The translations under genes and the position numbers were made by a program. Under the pieces are notes generated by a model. It was given only the letters and a program-made list of their open reading frames with translations, was not told where the DNA came from and did not search any database. Of a stretch of 64,000 nt of DNA, positions 1 to 9,023 are shown piece after piece. Every line of letters begins with the position of its first letter. Position 1 is the first letter of the stretch. Origin of the DNA: Phycomyces blakesleeanus NRRL 1555(-) (Eukaryota > Mucoromycota > Mucoromycetes > Mucorales > Phycomycetaceae); assembly GCF_001638985.1 (NCBI RefSeq), contig NW_017265154.1:1-64000 (forward strand), in the 5' to 3' direction.

Positions 1-466
1 CATCTTGTCAGTATAAAATATATATAAACGATTAAGTAATCAGCCCAATAATTATTACAGTTAGTACTGTAGATAATATCTTAAAGATTGTTAAGATAAT
101 TATATCATACTGCCAGGTAAACTGTGTCAGATCGATATGGAGCTAATTTAGTAGGAAGTCCTAAAGCTCTAGTATAAAAGAGAAAAGAATAGCTAAGAGC
201 TAAAGAAGTACAATTTATGACTTGATGTCATAATTGTAACACCGACACTAGTTAAGCAGTAAATACACTCTAATAACCAAATATAGTAAAGGAAGAAAGC
301 CTTAAGAAACTAAGACGTAATGACAAGAGCAGATTGTTTTTTCTTATAAAAAGGGACACTTTTTATTTATGAATAAAGACAACTTATATACAGTCTCAAA
401 GTATTTCTATACGTCTCTATTATCAAATATTTTATTTTTCTATTGTTTCGTACCTGAAATACCACA
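1..466 (+). repeat. 5' LTR (3' part only)
   Basis: This matches 5588-6053 base for base in length. It ends in ACCACA, which mirrors the TGTGGT start of the 3' LTR. The first ~77 bases of the LTR lie before the window. It contains the probable promoter (TATAAAA near 345) and the start of the transcribed repeat. Confidence 0.93.
345..352 (+). promoter_or_regulatory. TATA box of the LTR promoter
   Basis: TATAAAAA lies about 120 bp before the LTR end and 140 bp before the gag ATG. It is conserved in the 3' LTR copy near 5932. A start site 30-50 bp downstream would leave a short R-U5 region. Inferred from position and sequence only. Confidence 0.5.
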
Positions 467-488
467 TTTTTTACTTTGAATTCTCGAA
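467..488 (+). promoter_or_regulatory. Leader / primer-binding region; possible self-priming
   Basis: Only 22 bases separate the LTR end from the gag ATG. The usual TGG that begins a tRNA-type primer-binding site is absent. Instead 472-479 (TACTTTGA) is the exact reverse complement of 396-403 (TCAAAGTA) in the LTR, at or near where the transcript should start. Tf1/sushi chromoviruses prime from the folded 5' end of their own RNA, and this arrangement would fit. Eight bases is weak evidence alone. Confidence 0.35.
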
Positions 489-1715
489 ATGTCTCAACAA
501 TCCGCTGTCAACTCTACTATTGTTTCTGGTGAAGAAACCGCCCGTGTCAACTCTGGTGTCATTCCTCCTCCTTCTGCTGCTGGTTCTGCCGACCACAATG
601 GTGATACCGTGATGACTCCCTTGTGTTCTGAGGACGGTGCCTTTGATTCTGAAGAAGGTTCTTCTGGTTCCGATGCTGGCCGTTCTGATTATGAGGGTGC
701 CAATTCTCCTTGCATCTATTTGGGTAACTCTGGAGTCAGAGTTAACAACAACCTTGTGGCCACCGTGGAAATGTTGCTGGCTTCTGCTGAGGAGGACCTC
801 AACACTAAGAAGGGCAACTACTATGCCGCTCTAGGTCACTACTTGGGTGTTTCCAAGAGGGATCCCACCTCTACTGCTGCCAAGTCTGCTTCCAAGGGTG
901 CCAAGGAAGCACAAGTACTGTTTGCTGAGGCTGAGCAAATCCTCAAGGACCTCAAGGCTTTCACTGCTCCTGCGTCTAAGCCTCATGACAGGAGAAGCAC
1001 TCTGGTTCCCAGTAACCTACCTTTTCTCCAGCTTCGTTCTGAGGGTCCTCTGGTGAAGGCCAACCGTGATGTGTTCGATTCGGTGTATGACTTCTGCCAG
1101 GAGTTTACCACAGTCCTGGAAGCACACTCTCTGTCCTTGGATTCCTGCTGGGAACGTCTGTTGCCCACTTGTTTGAACAAGGAAGAACGTTCTTGGTTTG
1201 AGGACAAGCTCAAAGGCAAGGCCTACAACTGGAAGAAGGCCGAAAGTATTCTTCTAGATCACTATGACACGCCGTTCCGTAAGTTCCTGAACATGGGCCG
1301 TGCCTGGTGCATGAAACAAGGCAAAGGAGAATCCGCTCGTTCTTTTGGTGCCAAGTTCCAAAAGTTCCGCCGCCAGGCCTCGTTGGATGATGGTGTTCAA
1401 TTGGTTCTCTGCTTCTGGTGGAATCTGCGTCCGGAAGTCCGGGAAGCTTGTCTCATTCCTTTGTCAGCCAACTATGGTACCAAGATGCCCTCAAAGATTG
1501 AGGACATCATCTCGTTGGTGAGTGTGTCAACAAGTGACTCCACTGCTTTGTTACATAATCCTGCCAATGGTACTGCCGCGTCCTCCTGGAGTTCGTTTGC
1601 TGCTCACAATGGTGCATCCTCTCTCTCTGCTGGTTCCCACAAGGGAAAAGGTCTTTCTCTCGCGAGCGTGGTTCTCAGTCTCCCAAGAAGGCATGGGACT
1701 TCAAGAAGGCGATGA
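489..1715 (+). CDS. gag: Gag-like capsid protein of the chromovirus
   Basis: A 408-residue frame starts 22 bp after the LTR. An acidic, Ser-rich N-terminus is followed by a helical central region (about residues 90-310) with the Trp- and Arg-rich blocks typical of retrotransposon Gag/UBN2-type capsids, such as EERSWFEDKLKGKAYNWKKA. The protein packages element RNA in a virus-like particle. The frame has no zinc knuckle. After about residue 386 the Gag frame drifts into an unconvincing Ser/Arg tail, while the -1 frame carries a sensible Lys/Arg-rich linker leading to the knuckle that opens pol. So either Gag is made without the knuckle and Gag-Pol arises by -1 frameshifting at 1643-1649, or a single-base change split one original frame. 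Codons are rich in C/G endings, unlike distal pol. The stop overlaps the pol ATG as ATGA. Confidence 0.85.
   Translation: MSQQSAVNSTIVSGEETARVNSGVIPPPSAAGSADHNGDTVMTPLCSEDGAFDSEEGSSGSDAGRSDYEGANSPCIYLGNSGVRVNNNLVATVEMLLASAEEDLNTKKGNYYAALGHYLGVSKRDPTSTAAKSASKGAKEAQVLFAEAEQILKDLKAFTAPASKPHDRRSTLVPSNLPFLQLRSEGPLVKANRDVFDSVYDFCQEFTTVLEAHSLSLDSCWERLLPTCLNKEERSWFEDKLKGKAYNWKKAESILLDHYDTPFRKFLNMGRAWCMKQGKGESARSFGAKFQKFRRQASLDDGVQLVLCFWWNLRPEVREACLIPLSANYGTKMPSKIEDIISLVSVSTSDSTALLHNPANGTAASSWSSFAAHNGASSLSAGSHKGKGLSLASVVLSLPRRHGTSRRR
1643..1649 (+). promoter_or_regulatory. Candidate -1 ribosomal frameshift heptamer GGGAAAA
   Basis: In the gag frame the bases read G GGA AAA, the X XXY YYZ pattern of simultaneous-slippage -1 sites. 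A -1 shift here joins Gag directly to an open frame that continues through 1712 into the zinc knuckle and pol. No stop intervenes on either side. I did not establish a downstream stem or pseudoknot. The alternative is a decayed single frame. Confidence 0.55.
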
Positions 1716-4700
1716 AGGATGGCATCTGTTTCTCATGCAAGGCTCCCTGGGTTAAGGGACACTCCTGTCCGGAACGGGAGAAGTACTTGACAAAGGTGTC
1801 AAGGATGGCAGTCCGCTCTTCTGCTGGTAGACCAGCAAGAGCTTCCACTGTGGTTGAGGGGAGTCTCTCGTTGTCTTGGTCAGAGTACCAAGACAACACT
1901 AGTGCTCTGGCCAAGATGGCATTAGATTGTAAGTACAATCTTAAAGACATGGTTATTAAAAGAGATTTTAAGAACATGAGCACTAATATTACCTTTCCTA
2001 TTTTGGCAAATAATTCTATTAGAACCATCTCCTTGTTGGACTGTGGGGCCACGTTCAGTTCGGTGGACAAGAATTTTTGCTTGAAGAATGGAATGGCCAT
2101 TAGTTACATCAATCACATTAATAAAGATTTGTTGAACAAAAACAATGTTCATAAGTATTTTATTCGTTTGGCTGATAGCAATACCCAGATTAAAAGAATC
2201 GGTACTTGTGTGATCAGTGTAACTTGCAATAGTAAGACTATTCAACGCGAGTTTGAAGTGATGAATTTAACTAATAGTCATGAGTATGATTTCAGTATTG
2301 GTACTGATTATATGTCTTCTCTTGGTATTGGTATTTATGGTTTACCTTTATTATATGATGATGCTGATTCAAGTGAGGAACGTAGAGAAGCCAATAGACG
2401 CTTCAACAATAAGAGTGATCTTCTTGAATCCATTGAGAGAGAAAATGAACGAAAGGAAAATAATCCGGCTGTAGGTCCCAAACAGTTTGAGGATGCTATG
2501 GATTATATTCGACCGTTCATTAAAGACAATCAAGATATTCCTAAGGGTTCGTTTTGTACTATACCTGAAAGTGTTGTATGTTTGGACACCCCAGAAAATG
2601 CTACGGCGTTCAGAAGCCCTTATCCCATTCCTTACAAGATGCAAGGTGTAGTGGATGAACAGGTGAAAGAATGGCTGGACAATGGTATAATTGAAAGAGC
2701 GTCTGCAAACACACAATGGAATACGCCTTTGACTGTTGTCAAGAAGACAAACGGTAAAGGAGAAATTACTGGATATCGCGTTTGCCATGATCCCAGATTA
2801 ATTAATTGCCTGTTGAAGTCAATTGATCGTATGCCTTTGCCATTGATCGGTGAATTGTTTGAAGATTTAAAGGGTGCGAATATTTATTCCACTCTGGATT
2901 TGAAATCTGCGTTTAATTCTTTGAGGTTGAACCCAAAGGACACACACAAACTTAGTTTCACATGGCGTGGTGTACAGTACAAACCTATTGGTACAGTGTT
3001 TGGTATAAAGCATGTCAGTTCACAATTTCAAAGAACTATGAGTATAGCTTTGGAAGGACTATCTTTTGTACGGTTTTTTGTGGATGACATTGTTTGCACA
3101 AGCAAAACGTTCGAGGAACACAAGGAACACTTGAAGCAAGTAATTGAGAGATTAACAAGGGTCAATTTGAAGTTGAATCCGAAAAAATGTCATTTCTTTC
3201 AGAAAGAAATTTATTTGCTTGGTTTTCATATTTCACCTGAAGGAATTACAATGGACCGCAGAAAACTTGTTAATGTTCTCGAATTTCCTCAACCAAAGAC
3301 GGGTAAAGATATCCAAAGTTATTGTGGGTTGATCAACTATTTTAGAACGTTGATTCCGAATGTATCTTCCATTATGTCGCCACTAGATTCATTGAGAAAT
3401 GAAAAGTCGATTACCCATTTATGGACAGATAAGCATCAAACTGCATTTAATAACTTGAAAAAAGCACTTTTGAGTGATCTGGTGTTGTCGTACCCAGATA
3501 TGAACTCTCCTTTTAGTATCAGCTGTGATGCATCTCTTACTGGTATTGGTGCAGTGTTGTATCAAGTCAAGGATGGCAAGAAAAAATATATTTCTTTTGT
3601 GGCTAAGAGCTTATCCCAAAGTGAAAGAAAGTATTCTGCGACCAAAAGAGAATTACTAGCGTTAGTATTTGCACTCAAGCGTTTTTACAAGTATGTTTAT
3701 GGTTCTCACTTTACCTTGTACACGGATCACAAGGCATTGACATATCTTCACACCCAACGTGTTGCGAATCTGATGATGATCGCATGGATGGACACGATTT
3801 TACAGTATGACTTTAAGATCGTTCATTTGCCTGGTGTTTCGAATGTGCTTCCTGATGCGTTGTCACGTTTATCTGAAGAGACTGAAACATTATCAAATGA
3901 ACTGGGTGGGGATAGTGTGGTTAGATCCATCATGAGAAATAGTGCTGTCACTATGGAACCGCTACCAGACATCTTGAGTGGTGAGTACTTTACTCCTCCC
4001 ACAGAAAATGAAAGGAATAAGTTATTAGTTGAAGAACATTTGAAAGGTCATTTTGGTGTAGAAGCTATACTACATGCCTTAAAGAGAAAAGGTATCTATT
4101 GGACCAGCTTGAAGAGTCAAGCAAATGATCTTATACAATCGTGTATACAGTGTCAACGTCATAATATCACAAGAAAAGGTTATAATCCTTTAAGACCTGT
4201 GACTGCAACACTTCCTGGTGACAGTTGGGGAATAGATCTGGCTGGGCCATTTACAACGTCGACTAGAGGAAATGAGTACTTGTTAGTGATGATAGACATC
4301 GCAAGCAAATTTTATGTATTGCGTGCCATACCTGATAAAAGGGCAGCTACGATTGCGTTACAAGTACTGGACGTCATTAGTACATGGGGTCCGATAAGAA
4401 AGTTGCAGAGTGATTGTGGACGGGAGTTTGTGAACTCGCTGATGACATGTATAAAAGAGAATGTTGGTTTTGAACATGCGTTGATTTCGCAGTACCATCC
4501 TAGAGCTAATGGTGCAAGTGAAAGAGCTGTCCAGTCGGCAGTGAACACCATTAAAAAACAAATAGTTGGTAATGTCGCTGATTGGGATCAGAAGGTGCCA
4601 TCTGCGCAGTTGTTTTTGAATAGCAAGTATAATGCTAGGACTAAGAGTACGCCATTCTCATTAATGTTTGGAAGGAATCCAAATGACTTTGTCGATTTTA

Positions 4701-5386
4701 GTAAAGAAAAGGATAGTGCAACTGCTGAACAGATTCAGAAAGAGTTGCAAGAAAAAATTAAAAGAATGACTGAGATAGTCTACCCTGCCGTGTTTGAACA
4801 CGTAAAGCATGTCACAGAAAAGCAAAAGGGACGCTTTGATGGAAGTCACAAAATGATAGATCTGGTTCCAGGAACCACGGTAATGATTTTGGTGACAGAA
4901 AAACAGAATAAATTAGATCCGAAGTATAAGGGATTCTACACTGTTGTTAGAAAGACTGCTGCCAATACTTATGTATTGAAAAATGAAAAGGGATTTTTAG
5001 AACCAAGGAATTATCCTCCTTCTTTATTGAAAAAAGTTTCTAACAAGGTATTAGAGCAAAAGAATGACTTTTTTGAAGTCGAAGCAATTATTGGGCACAT
5101 AAAAGATGACAAGAACAATTATTTGTATAGATGCAAATGGTTGGATTATGATGAGTCTCACGATACCTGGGAGCCAGAGGATCATTTTACCGATCCTAAG
5201 TTCATAAAGGAATACTGGCAAAGAATTGGTGAAGCTCCAGAAGGTATCAAAGACATCAATAAGGCCAATAAGAAATTATTAAAGGATATGAAAGTTGCAT
5301 ATTCCGCACCTAAAGAAAATTCAGGTACTAAAAGGAAGAATTATGCAAAGACAGCTTATCAAAAGAAGAAACGCAGTAAGGTCTAA
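1712..5386 (+). CDS. pol: Chromovirus Pol polyprotein (protease, RT, RNase H, integrase, chromodomain)
   Basis: The 1,224-residue frame opens with a zinc knuckle (C6-x2-C9-x7-H17-x-C19), normally the end of Gag. An aspartic protease motif DCGAT lies at about 110-114. The reverse transcriptase has its catalytic block FFVDDIV near 455. RNase H includes YTDHKALTYLHT, followed by an HHCC integrase finger (HLKGH ... CIQC) and DDE core residues in WGIDLAGPF, LQSDCGREF and RANGASERA. A chromodomain (about 1120-1165; RCKWLDYDESHDTWEPEDHF) probably targets heterochromatin. No stop or frameshift is seen within pol, so the enzymes look functional. The first ~70 codons share the C/G-ending usage of gag; from about 1920 codons become strongly A/T-ending. 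Translation is likely by -1 frameshift at 1643-1649 or by reinitiation at the ATGA overlap. Confidence 0.95.
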   Translation: MKDGICFSCKAPWVKGHSCPEREKYLTKVSRMAVRSSAGRPARASTVVEGSLSLSWSEYQDNTSALAKMALDCKYNLKDMVIKRDFKNMSTNITFPILANNSIRTISLLDCGATFSSVDKNFCLKNGMAISYINHINKDLLNKNNVHKYFIRLADSNTQIKRIGTCVISVTCNSKTIQREFEVMNLTNSHEYDFSIGTDYMSSLGIGIYGLPLLYDDADSSEERREANRRFNNKSDLLESIERENERKENNPAVGPKQFEDAMDYIRPFIKDNQDIPKGSFCTIPESVVCLDTPENATAFRSPYPIPYKMQGVVDEQVKEWLDNGIIERASANTQWNTPLTVVKKTNGKGEITGYRVCHDPRLINCLLKSIDRMPLPLIGELFEDLKGANIYSTLDLKSAFNSLRLNPKDTHKLSFTWRGVQYKPIGTVFGIKHVSSQFQRTMSIALEGLSFVRFFVDDIVCTSKTFEEHKEHLKQVIERLTRVNLKLNPKKCHFFQKEIYLLGFHISPEGITMDRRKLVNVLEFPQPKTGKDIQSYCGLINYFRTLIPNVSSIMSPLDSLRNEKSITHLWTDKHQTAFNNLKKALLSDLVLSYPDMNSPFSISCDASLTGIGAVLYQVKDGKKKYISFVAKSLSQSERKYSATKRELLALVFALKRFYKYVYGSHFTLYTDHKALTYLHTQRVANLMMIAWMDTILQYDFKIVHLPGVSNVLPDALSRLSEETETLSNELGGDSVVRSIMRNSAVTMEPLPDILSGEYFTPPTENERNKLLVEEHLKGHFGVEAILHALKRKGIYWTSLKSQANDLIQSCIQCQRHNITRKGYNPLRPVTATLPGDSWGIDLAGPFTTSTRGNEYLLVMIDIASKFYVLRAIPDKRAATIALQVLDVISTWGPIRKLQSDCGREFVNSLMTCIKENVGFEHALISQYHPRANGASERAVQSAVNTIKKQIVGNVADWDQKVPSAQLFLNSKYNARTKSTPFSLMFGRNPNDFVDFSKEKDSATAEQIQKELQEKIKRMTEIVYPAVFEHVKHVTEKQKGRFDGSHKMIDLVPGTTVMILVTEKQNKLDPKYKGFYTVVRKTAANTYVLKNEKGFLEPRNYPPSLLKKVSNKVLEQKNDFFEVEAIIGHIKDDKNNYLYRCKWLDYDESHDTWEPEDHFTDPKFIKEYWQRIGEAPEGIKDINKANKKLLKDMKVAYSAPKENSGTKRKNYAKTAYQKKKRSKV
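3902..3925 (+). promoter_or_regulatory. Central polypurine-tract-like copy inside pol
   Basis: CTGGGTGGGGATAGTGTGG here repeats CTGGGTGGGGATAATGTGG at 5497-5515, the polypurine tract plus first bases of the 3' LTR. It even continues with GATCCA after a 2-base offset. It lies between RNase H and integrase coding, as central PPTs do in some retroelements. It could prime a second plus strand. Confidence 0.55.
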
Positions 5387-5496
5387 ATAAAGAGTTATTT
5401 GAGCACCACAGTACTCATTTAAAATAAAAAAAAAAAAAAAAGAACAAGCTGGTCAGAAGAATTGCATAGAGTACTTGAACGGTATTTAGTTAATAC

Positions 5497-5510
5497 CTGG
5501 GTGGGGATAA
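5497..5510 (+). promoter_or_regulatory. 3' polypurine tract
   Basis: The purine-rich run GGGTGGGGATAA sits immediately before the TGTGGT start of the 3' LTR, the expected place for plus-strand priming by RNase H. Confidence 0.8.
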
Positions 5511-6053
5511 TGTGGTGATCCAGATACTCGGATGTTGGATTTATCACATATAAGAACATATTCATATTGGGATAGCGTAGTAGCTATCATCTTGTCAGTA
5601 TAAAATATATATAAACGATTAAGTAATCAGCCCAATAATTATTACAGTTAGTACTGTAGATAATATCTTAAAGATTGTTAAGATAATTATATCATACTGC
5701 CGGGTAAACTGTGTCAGATCGATATGGAGCTAATTTAGTAGGAAGTCCTAAAGCTCTAGTAAAAAAGAGAAAAGAATAGCTAAGAGCTAAAGAAGTATGA
5801 TTTATGACTTGATGTCATAATTGTAACACCGACACTAGTTAAGCAGTAAATACACTCTAATAACCAAATATAGTAAAGGAAGAAAGCCTTAAGAAACTAA
5901 GACGTAATGACAAGAGCAGATTGTGTTTTCTTATAAAAAGAGACACTTTTTATTTATGAATAAAGACAACTTATATACAGTCTCAAAGTATTTCTATATG
6001 TCTCTATTATCAAATATTTTATTTTTCTATTGTTTCGTACCTGAAATACCACA
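5511..6053 (+). repeat. 3' LTR (543 bp)
   Basis: It begins TGTGGT and ends ACCACA, a 6-bp terminal inverted repeat with canonical TG...CA ends. The last 466 bases align without gaps to the 5' copy. TATA-like and A-rich polyadenylation-type signals (AATAAA near 5959) are present. Confidence 0.93.
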
Positions 6054-6235
6054 CTAATAAATTATGGCATTTCAATTCTATATGAATATAAATGTCATAT
6101 GTAATTCATTATCTAATAGTATGTAAAATATTATCATTAACAAATCCAGGAGTCTATTTTTACAATCTTGTATGAAACTTATATAGTCTTATTATATCAT
6201 ATTTAAGTCCGTTATTACAGATATTTTACATATTA

Positions 6236-7062
6236 TTATAGGATGTTTTTTGCAGTATTGATTTCATCTTCAACATTGTCATCAAAATCATTGTTGTCTC
6301 TGTCATTGTCAAACATTGAGGCAGCATCCAAAAAAGGTGAGTTGGCCTGACCGTCTATTTCTTCTACAGAATTGAAACAAGAGGTTGAGATTACTAAAAA
6401 TATAGAATATTGTAGTTTATTAGTTTTTTTTCTGCTTTCAAATTAAAAATTTCTTACCCTCAGTATCTACATCTATGTTTCTCATTGCGGCTGTGTTTCA
6501 TTAAAAGTTTAAAAATAAACAACATAAATAAAAAATAAAAAATAAAAAATTAAAACAATTATTATGCAGCAAATAAAAAACTAACACTGAATATATTATA
6601 TTATTCTCAAATATTCTGATACCTTCAACTCTAGCTCTCTTATTACAATAAGTCTCAGTACACTTTGCAGTATAAGAAGATTTCTGATAATTGTTGTGAT
6701 ATTTAATACTGTGACAGTCTAAGGTATGGGCTTGGGTGGAGGGAAGCATATTGTGTATAGCTTGAATTATATAATAAAAAAGGGAACAAGTACTACAAAT
6801 ACTTTATTTGATGTGATTTTATAGCAAGTCAAAAAAATATGAATTTTTTATTATCCATCTAGACCAATAGAATATGATAATAGTACACCTCCAACTTAAA
6901 TAAAAAAACGGCTGAGCTGAAAAAAAAACCTTGACATTTCCACTACCTTTCTGATTACTTAAAGCTATAGGATTTTTTAAATTTTTCCAGTGCATGTGTA
7001 CAGACCCAGATAAATGTGTAGCTTCTGAGAGTTGAACCAACAATTTTGTCTGTGGGAGCCCT
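6236..7062 (-). pseudogene. Multi-exon remnant of unknown type with acidic C-terminus
   Basis: Reading on the minus strand, several open stretches are joined by plausible GT-AG junctions. The first, near 7050-6950, has residues such as LPQTKLLVQLSEATHLSGSV. The second, 6760-6625, has a Cys/His-rich piece (CHSIKYHNNYQKSSYTAKC, then CNKRARVE). A tiny exon follows at 6503-6473, and a last exon from about 6399 ends in an Asp/Glu/Asn-rich tail and TAA near 6239. The spacing of Cys and His suggests a DNA-binding or transposon protein, but I do not recognise the family and found no start codon. It could be the 3' part of a transposon gene or of an unusual host gene. Exon boundaries are by eye. Confidence 0.35.
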
Positions 7063-7089
7063 ATATTATACAACAGTATTAGCAAGCTG

Positions 7090-8157
7090 ACACGTCTGGT
7101 ACTTTGTTATGTATATGGTGTATATAAGAATAGCAAGATATATTTAATAATAAGAATTGAATTCCGAAATAAGATAGGGTTATTTGAATTGGGAAAAGAT
7201 TGTAATAAAATATAAATTAAATAAGAGAAACTACTTCTAGAAGGGAAAAATAAAATGAATTTCAGAAGGGAAAGAATATCTAGAACTAGCAAAAGGAAAT
7301 GAATAATATTAATGTAAAATAAATTAGGTTAAGAGAAATATTTAGAGAATAAAAGATTAAAAATTAACTAAGAGAATTTCTAAGATAATTTTACAATGAA
7401 AAACAAAGGGAAAATTTAATAAAATGAAAATCATAAAATCTGAGAGGAAGAAAATAATAAAAAATAGTCAATTTTCCACGAAGACTTGACAAAGAAAAAA
7501 CAGTAAACAGAAGAAAAATTCATAAGAGAGATCAGAGAAAATAGACAGCGTCTTTAGAGAAAACTTTTGTATCAGAAAAATTTGACAATTGTTTATTAAT
7601 TGATTTTAAAGGGTTATTTATACTACTTCTTGGATAAAATTTATGGCGAAAATAGGTTGCACTGATGTCTAGGGAATAACTGTAATAAAAACATAGATAA
7701 AATAATTGTAATCAGCATTCGTCATAAAAGAAAAATAGTTGAAGTTATAATACATAACTACAGAGAATGGAAAAGATTGAGGAGTATGTTATAAAAAAGT
7801 AGAAAAACTATAGTTAACAATTTTGGTAAAGTAGTGTTGAGAGGAAAACGTCACATTTAGTGCGTAAGAAAAGTAAGAAAAATAAAAGAGAGAGAAACTA
7901 ATTTTGAGAAAGAATAAAGGGAAGAGAAATTTGTCTTCAGAAAATTAGAGAAGAATAAAAATAAAAATAACGAGAAGTCAAATTTTTAGAATAAGAAATA
8001 AAAATAATATAAATAAAATTAAAATTAAAATTAAAATATAAAATTATAATTGGGGGTTTGAGACTTTGTGACTGATTAAAAAGGTTGAAATCGATTGAAA
8101 AAGGGACTAATATTGCAGCCAATAGAATTTACAATGCACCGTGTCAAAAGCAACTAC
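7090..8157. other. A-rich spacer without a recognisable gene
   Basis: The plus strand is very rich in A and G runs (AAAATAAAAG-type). The only open frames are short T-rich shadows on the opposite strand. No RNA gene, terminal repeat or conserved frame was seen. Confidence 0.6.
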
Positions 8158-8230
8158 GCCGCAATAGCTCAGCTGGGAGAGCGTTAGACTGAAGATCTAA
8201 AGGTCGTGTGTTCAATCCACACTTGTGGCA
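8158..8230 (+). tRNA. tRNA-Phe (GAA)
   Basis: A full cloverleaf of 73 bases can be drawn. The acceptor GCCGCAA pairs with TTGTGGC (one G-T), with discriminator A. The D arm has AGCTCAGCTGGGAGAGC. The anticodon stem TAGA/TCTA holds the loop CTGAAGA, giving anticodon GAA. The T arm GTGTG-TTCAATC-CACAC contains the internal B box. There is no intron. A TTTTC run right after the gene (8231) fits a Pol III terminator. It stands alone in a transposon-rich stretch, a common landing zone for retroelements. Confidence 0.95.
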
Positions 8231-8439
8231 TTTTCTTATGCTTTTTGGACAATTGTATTACTGTTGTTCCCATGTCGTTCCCAATCTAAGTTGGTCTTCC
8301 TTTTACTATAACAAAGTCAAAAGGTCAAACCCACTGAGGATCAGAGAGTATACGTAAAATCAAAGAGAGGATAAAAGATATTTTTTATTAATATGAATTG
8401 AATTGTCTTATATAGTTTTCTAAACTACTGGTTTTATCC

Positions 8440-8566
8440 ATTCAATTGGCGCCCATTTTCATCTAATTAGCATCCGTTTCCATCTAATTGGAACCCATTG
8501 ACATCTGATTGGCTTCCATAGAAATTGAATTTCCTCCCATTGCCATCTGAATTTCCTTTCCCCTTT
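8440..8566. repeat. Imperfect tandem repeat, unit about 24 bp
   Basis: The motif CCATCTAATTGG / CATTGACATCTGATTGG recurs four to five times with drift. It contains repeated ATTGG/CCAAT cores. It could be a decayed minisatellite or a cluster of CCAAT-type sites. Confidence 0.5.
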
Positions 8567-8611
8567 TACTATTGGCGGAAGGGTACATGGCACTCAATTT
8601 TTTTATCCTTA

Positions 8612-8735
8612 TGCCTTACAATTTTTTTATATAACCATAGTATTTTTTTTTGTAAACGTCATATTTTTTTTATATAACAATAGTATTTTTTTTTGTAAAC
8701 GTTGTATTTTTTTATATAACCATAGTATATTTTTG
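8612..8735. repeat. Tandem repeat, unit about 53 bp, ~2.4 copies
   Basis: Each unit holds a T run, ATATAACCATAGTAT (or ATATAACAATAGTAT), another T run and TGTAAACGT. The repeat flanks the decayed mariner-like gene on its 3' side and might be part of that element's end, but no matching inverted copy was found beyond 10.6 kb. Confidence 0.65.
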
Positions 8736-8849
8736 GCATAAAACATAGATATTTTTATTAGGCATAATTAGTTGATAGAGATATAAAACACATAATAAGA
8801 AGTAAGATATAATGAAATACAAAGTAATAAAAAAAGAAAAGCATAAAGC

Positions 8850-8970
8850 AGTAAAACAAATAAAAAAAGAGAGATATAAAGTGGTAAAAAAAAATAAGAA
8901 AAAGAGAGACATAAAGTGGTAAAAAAAAAATAAGAAAAAGAGGAACATAAAGTAGTAAAAAATAAAAATA
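8850..8970. repeat. A-rich tandem repeat (unit about 38 bp)
   Basis: The motif ATAAAGTGGTAAAAAAAAATA followed by AGAAAAAGAG recurs about three times with variation. It gives only low-complexity open frames on the minus strand. Confidence 0.55.
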
Positions 8971-9023
8971 AAATAAAAAAAGACATAGAGTGTAAAGAGC
9001 TTAAATAGATATAAAAGACATAC

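Larger units (their letters stand above)
1..6053 (+). mobile_element. Ty3-type chromovirus LTR retrotransposon, 5' end beyond the window
   Basis: The order is 5' LTR (partial), short leader, gag, pol (zinc knuckle, protease, reverse transcriptase, RNase H, integrase, chromodomain), polypurine tract and 3' LTR. Having the integrase after RNase H makes it Ty3-type, and the C-terminal chromodomain makes it a chromovirus. The 466 bases of 5' LTR in view differ from the 3' LTR at about seven positions with no length change by my hand count, so the insertion is recent. The 3' LTR is followed by CTAAT, the expected copy of a 5-bp target duplication, but the 5' flank is outside the window. Confidence 0.95.
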
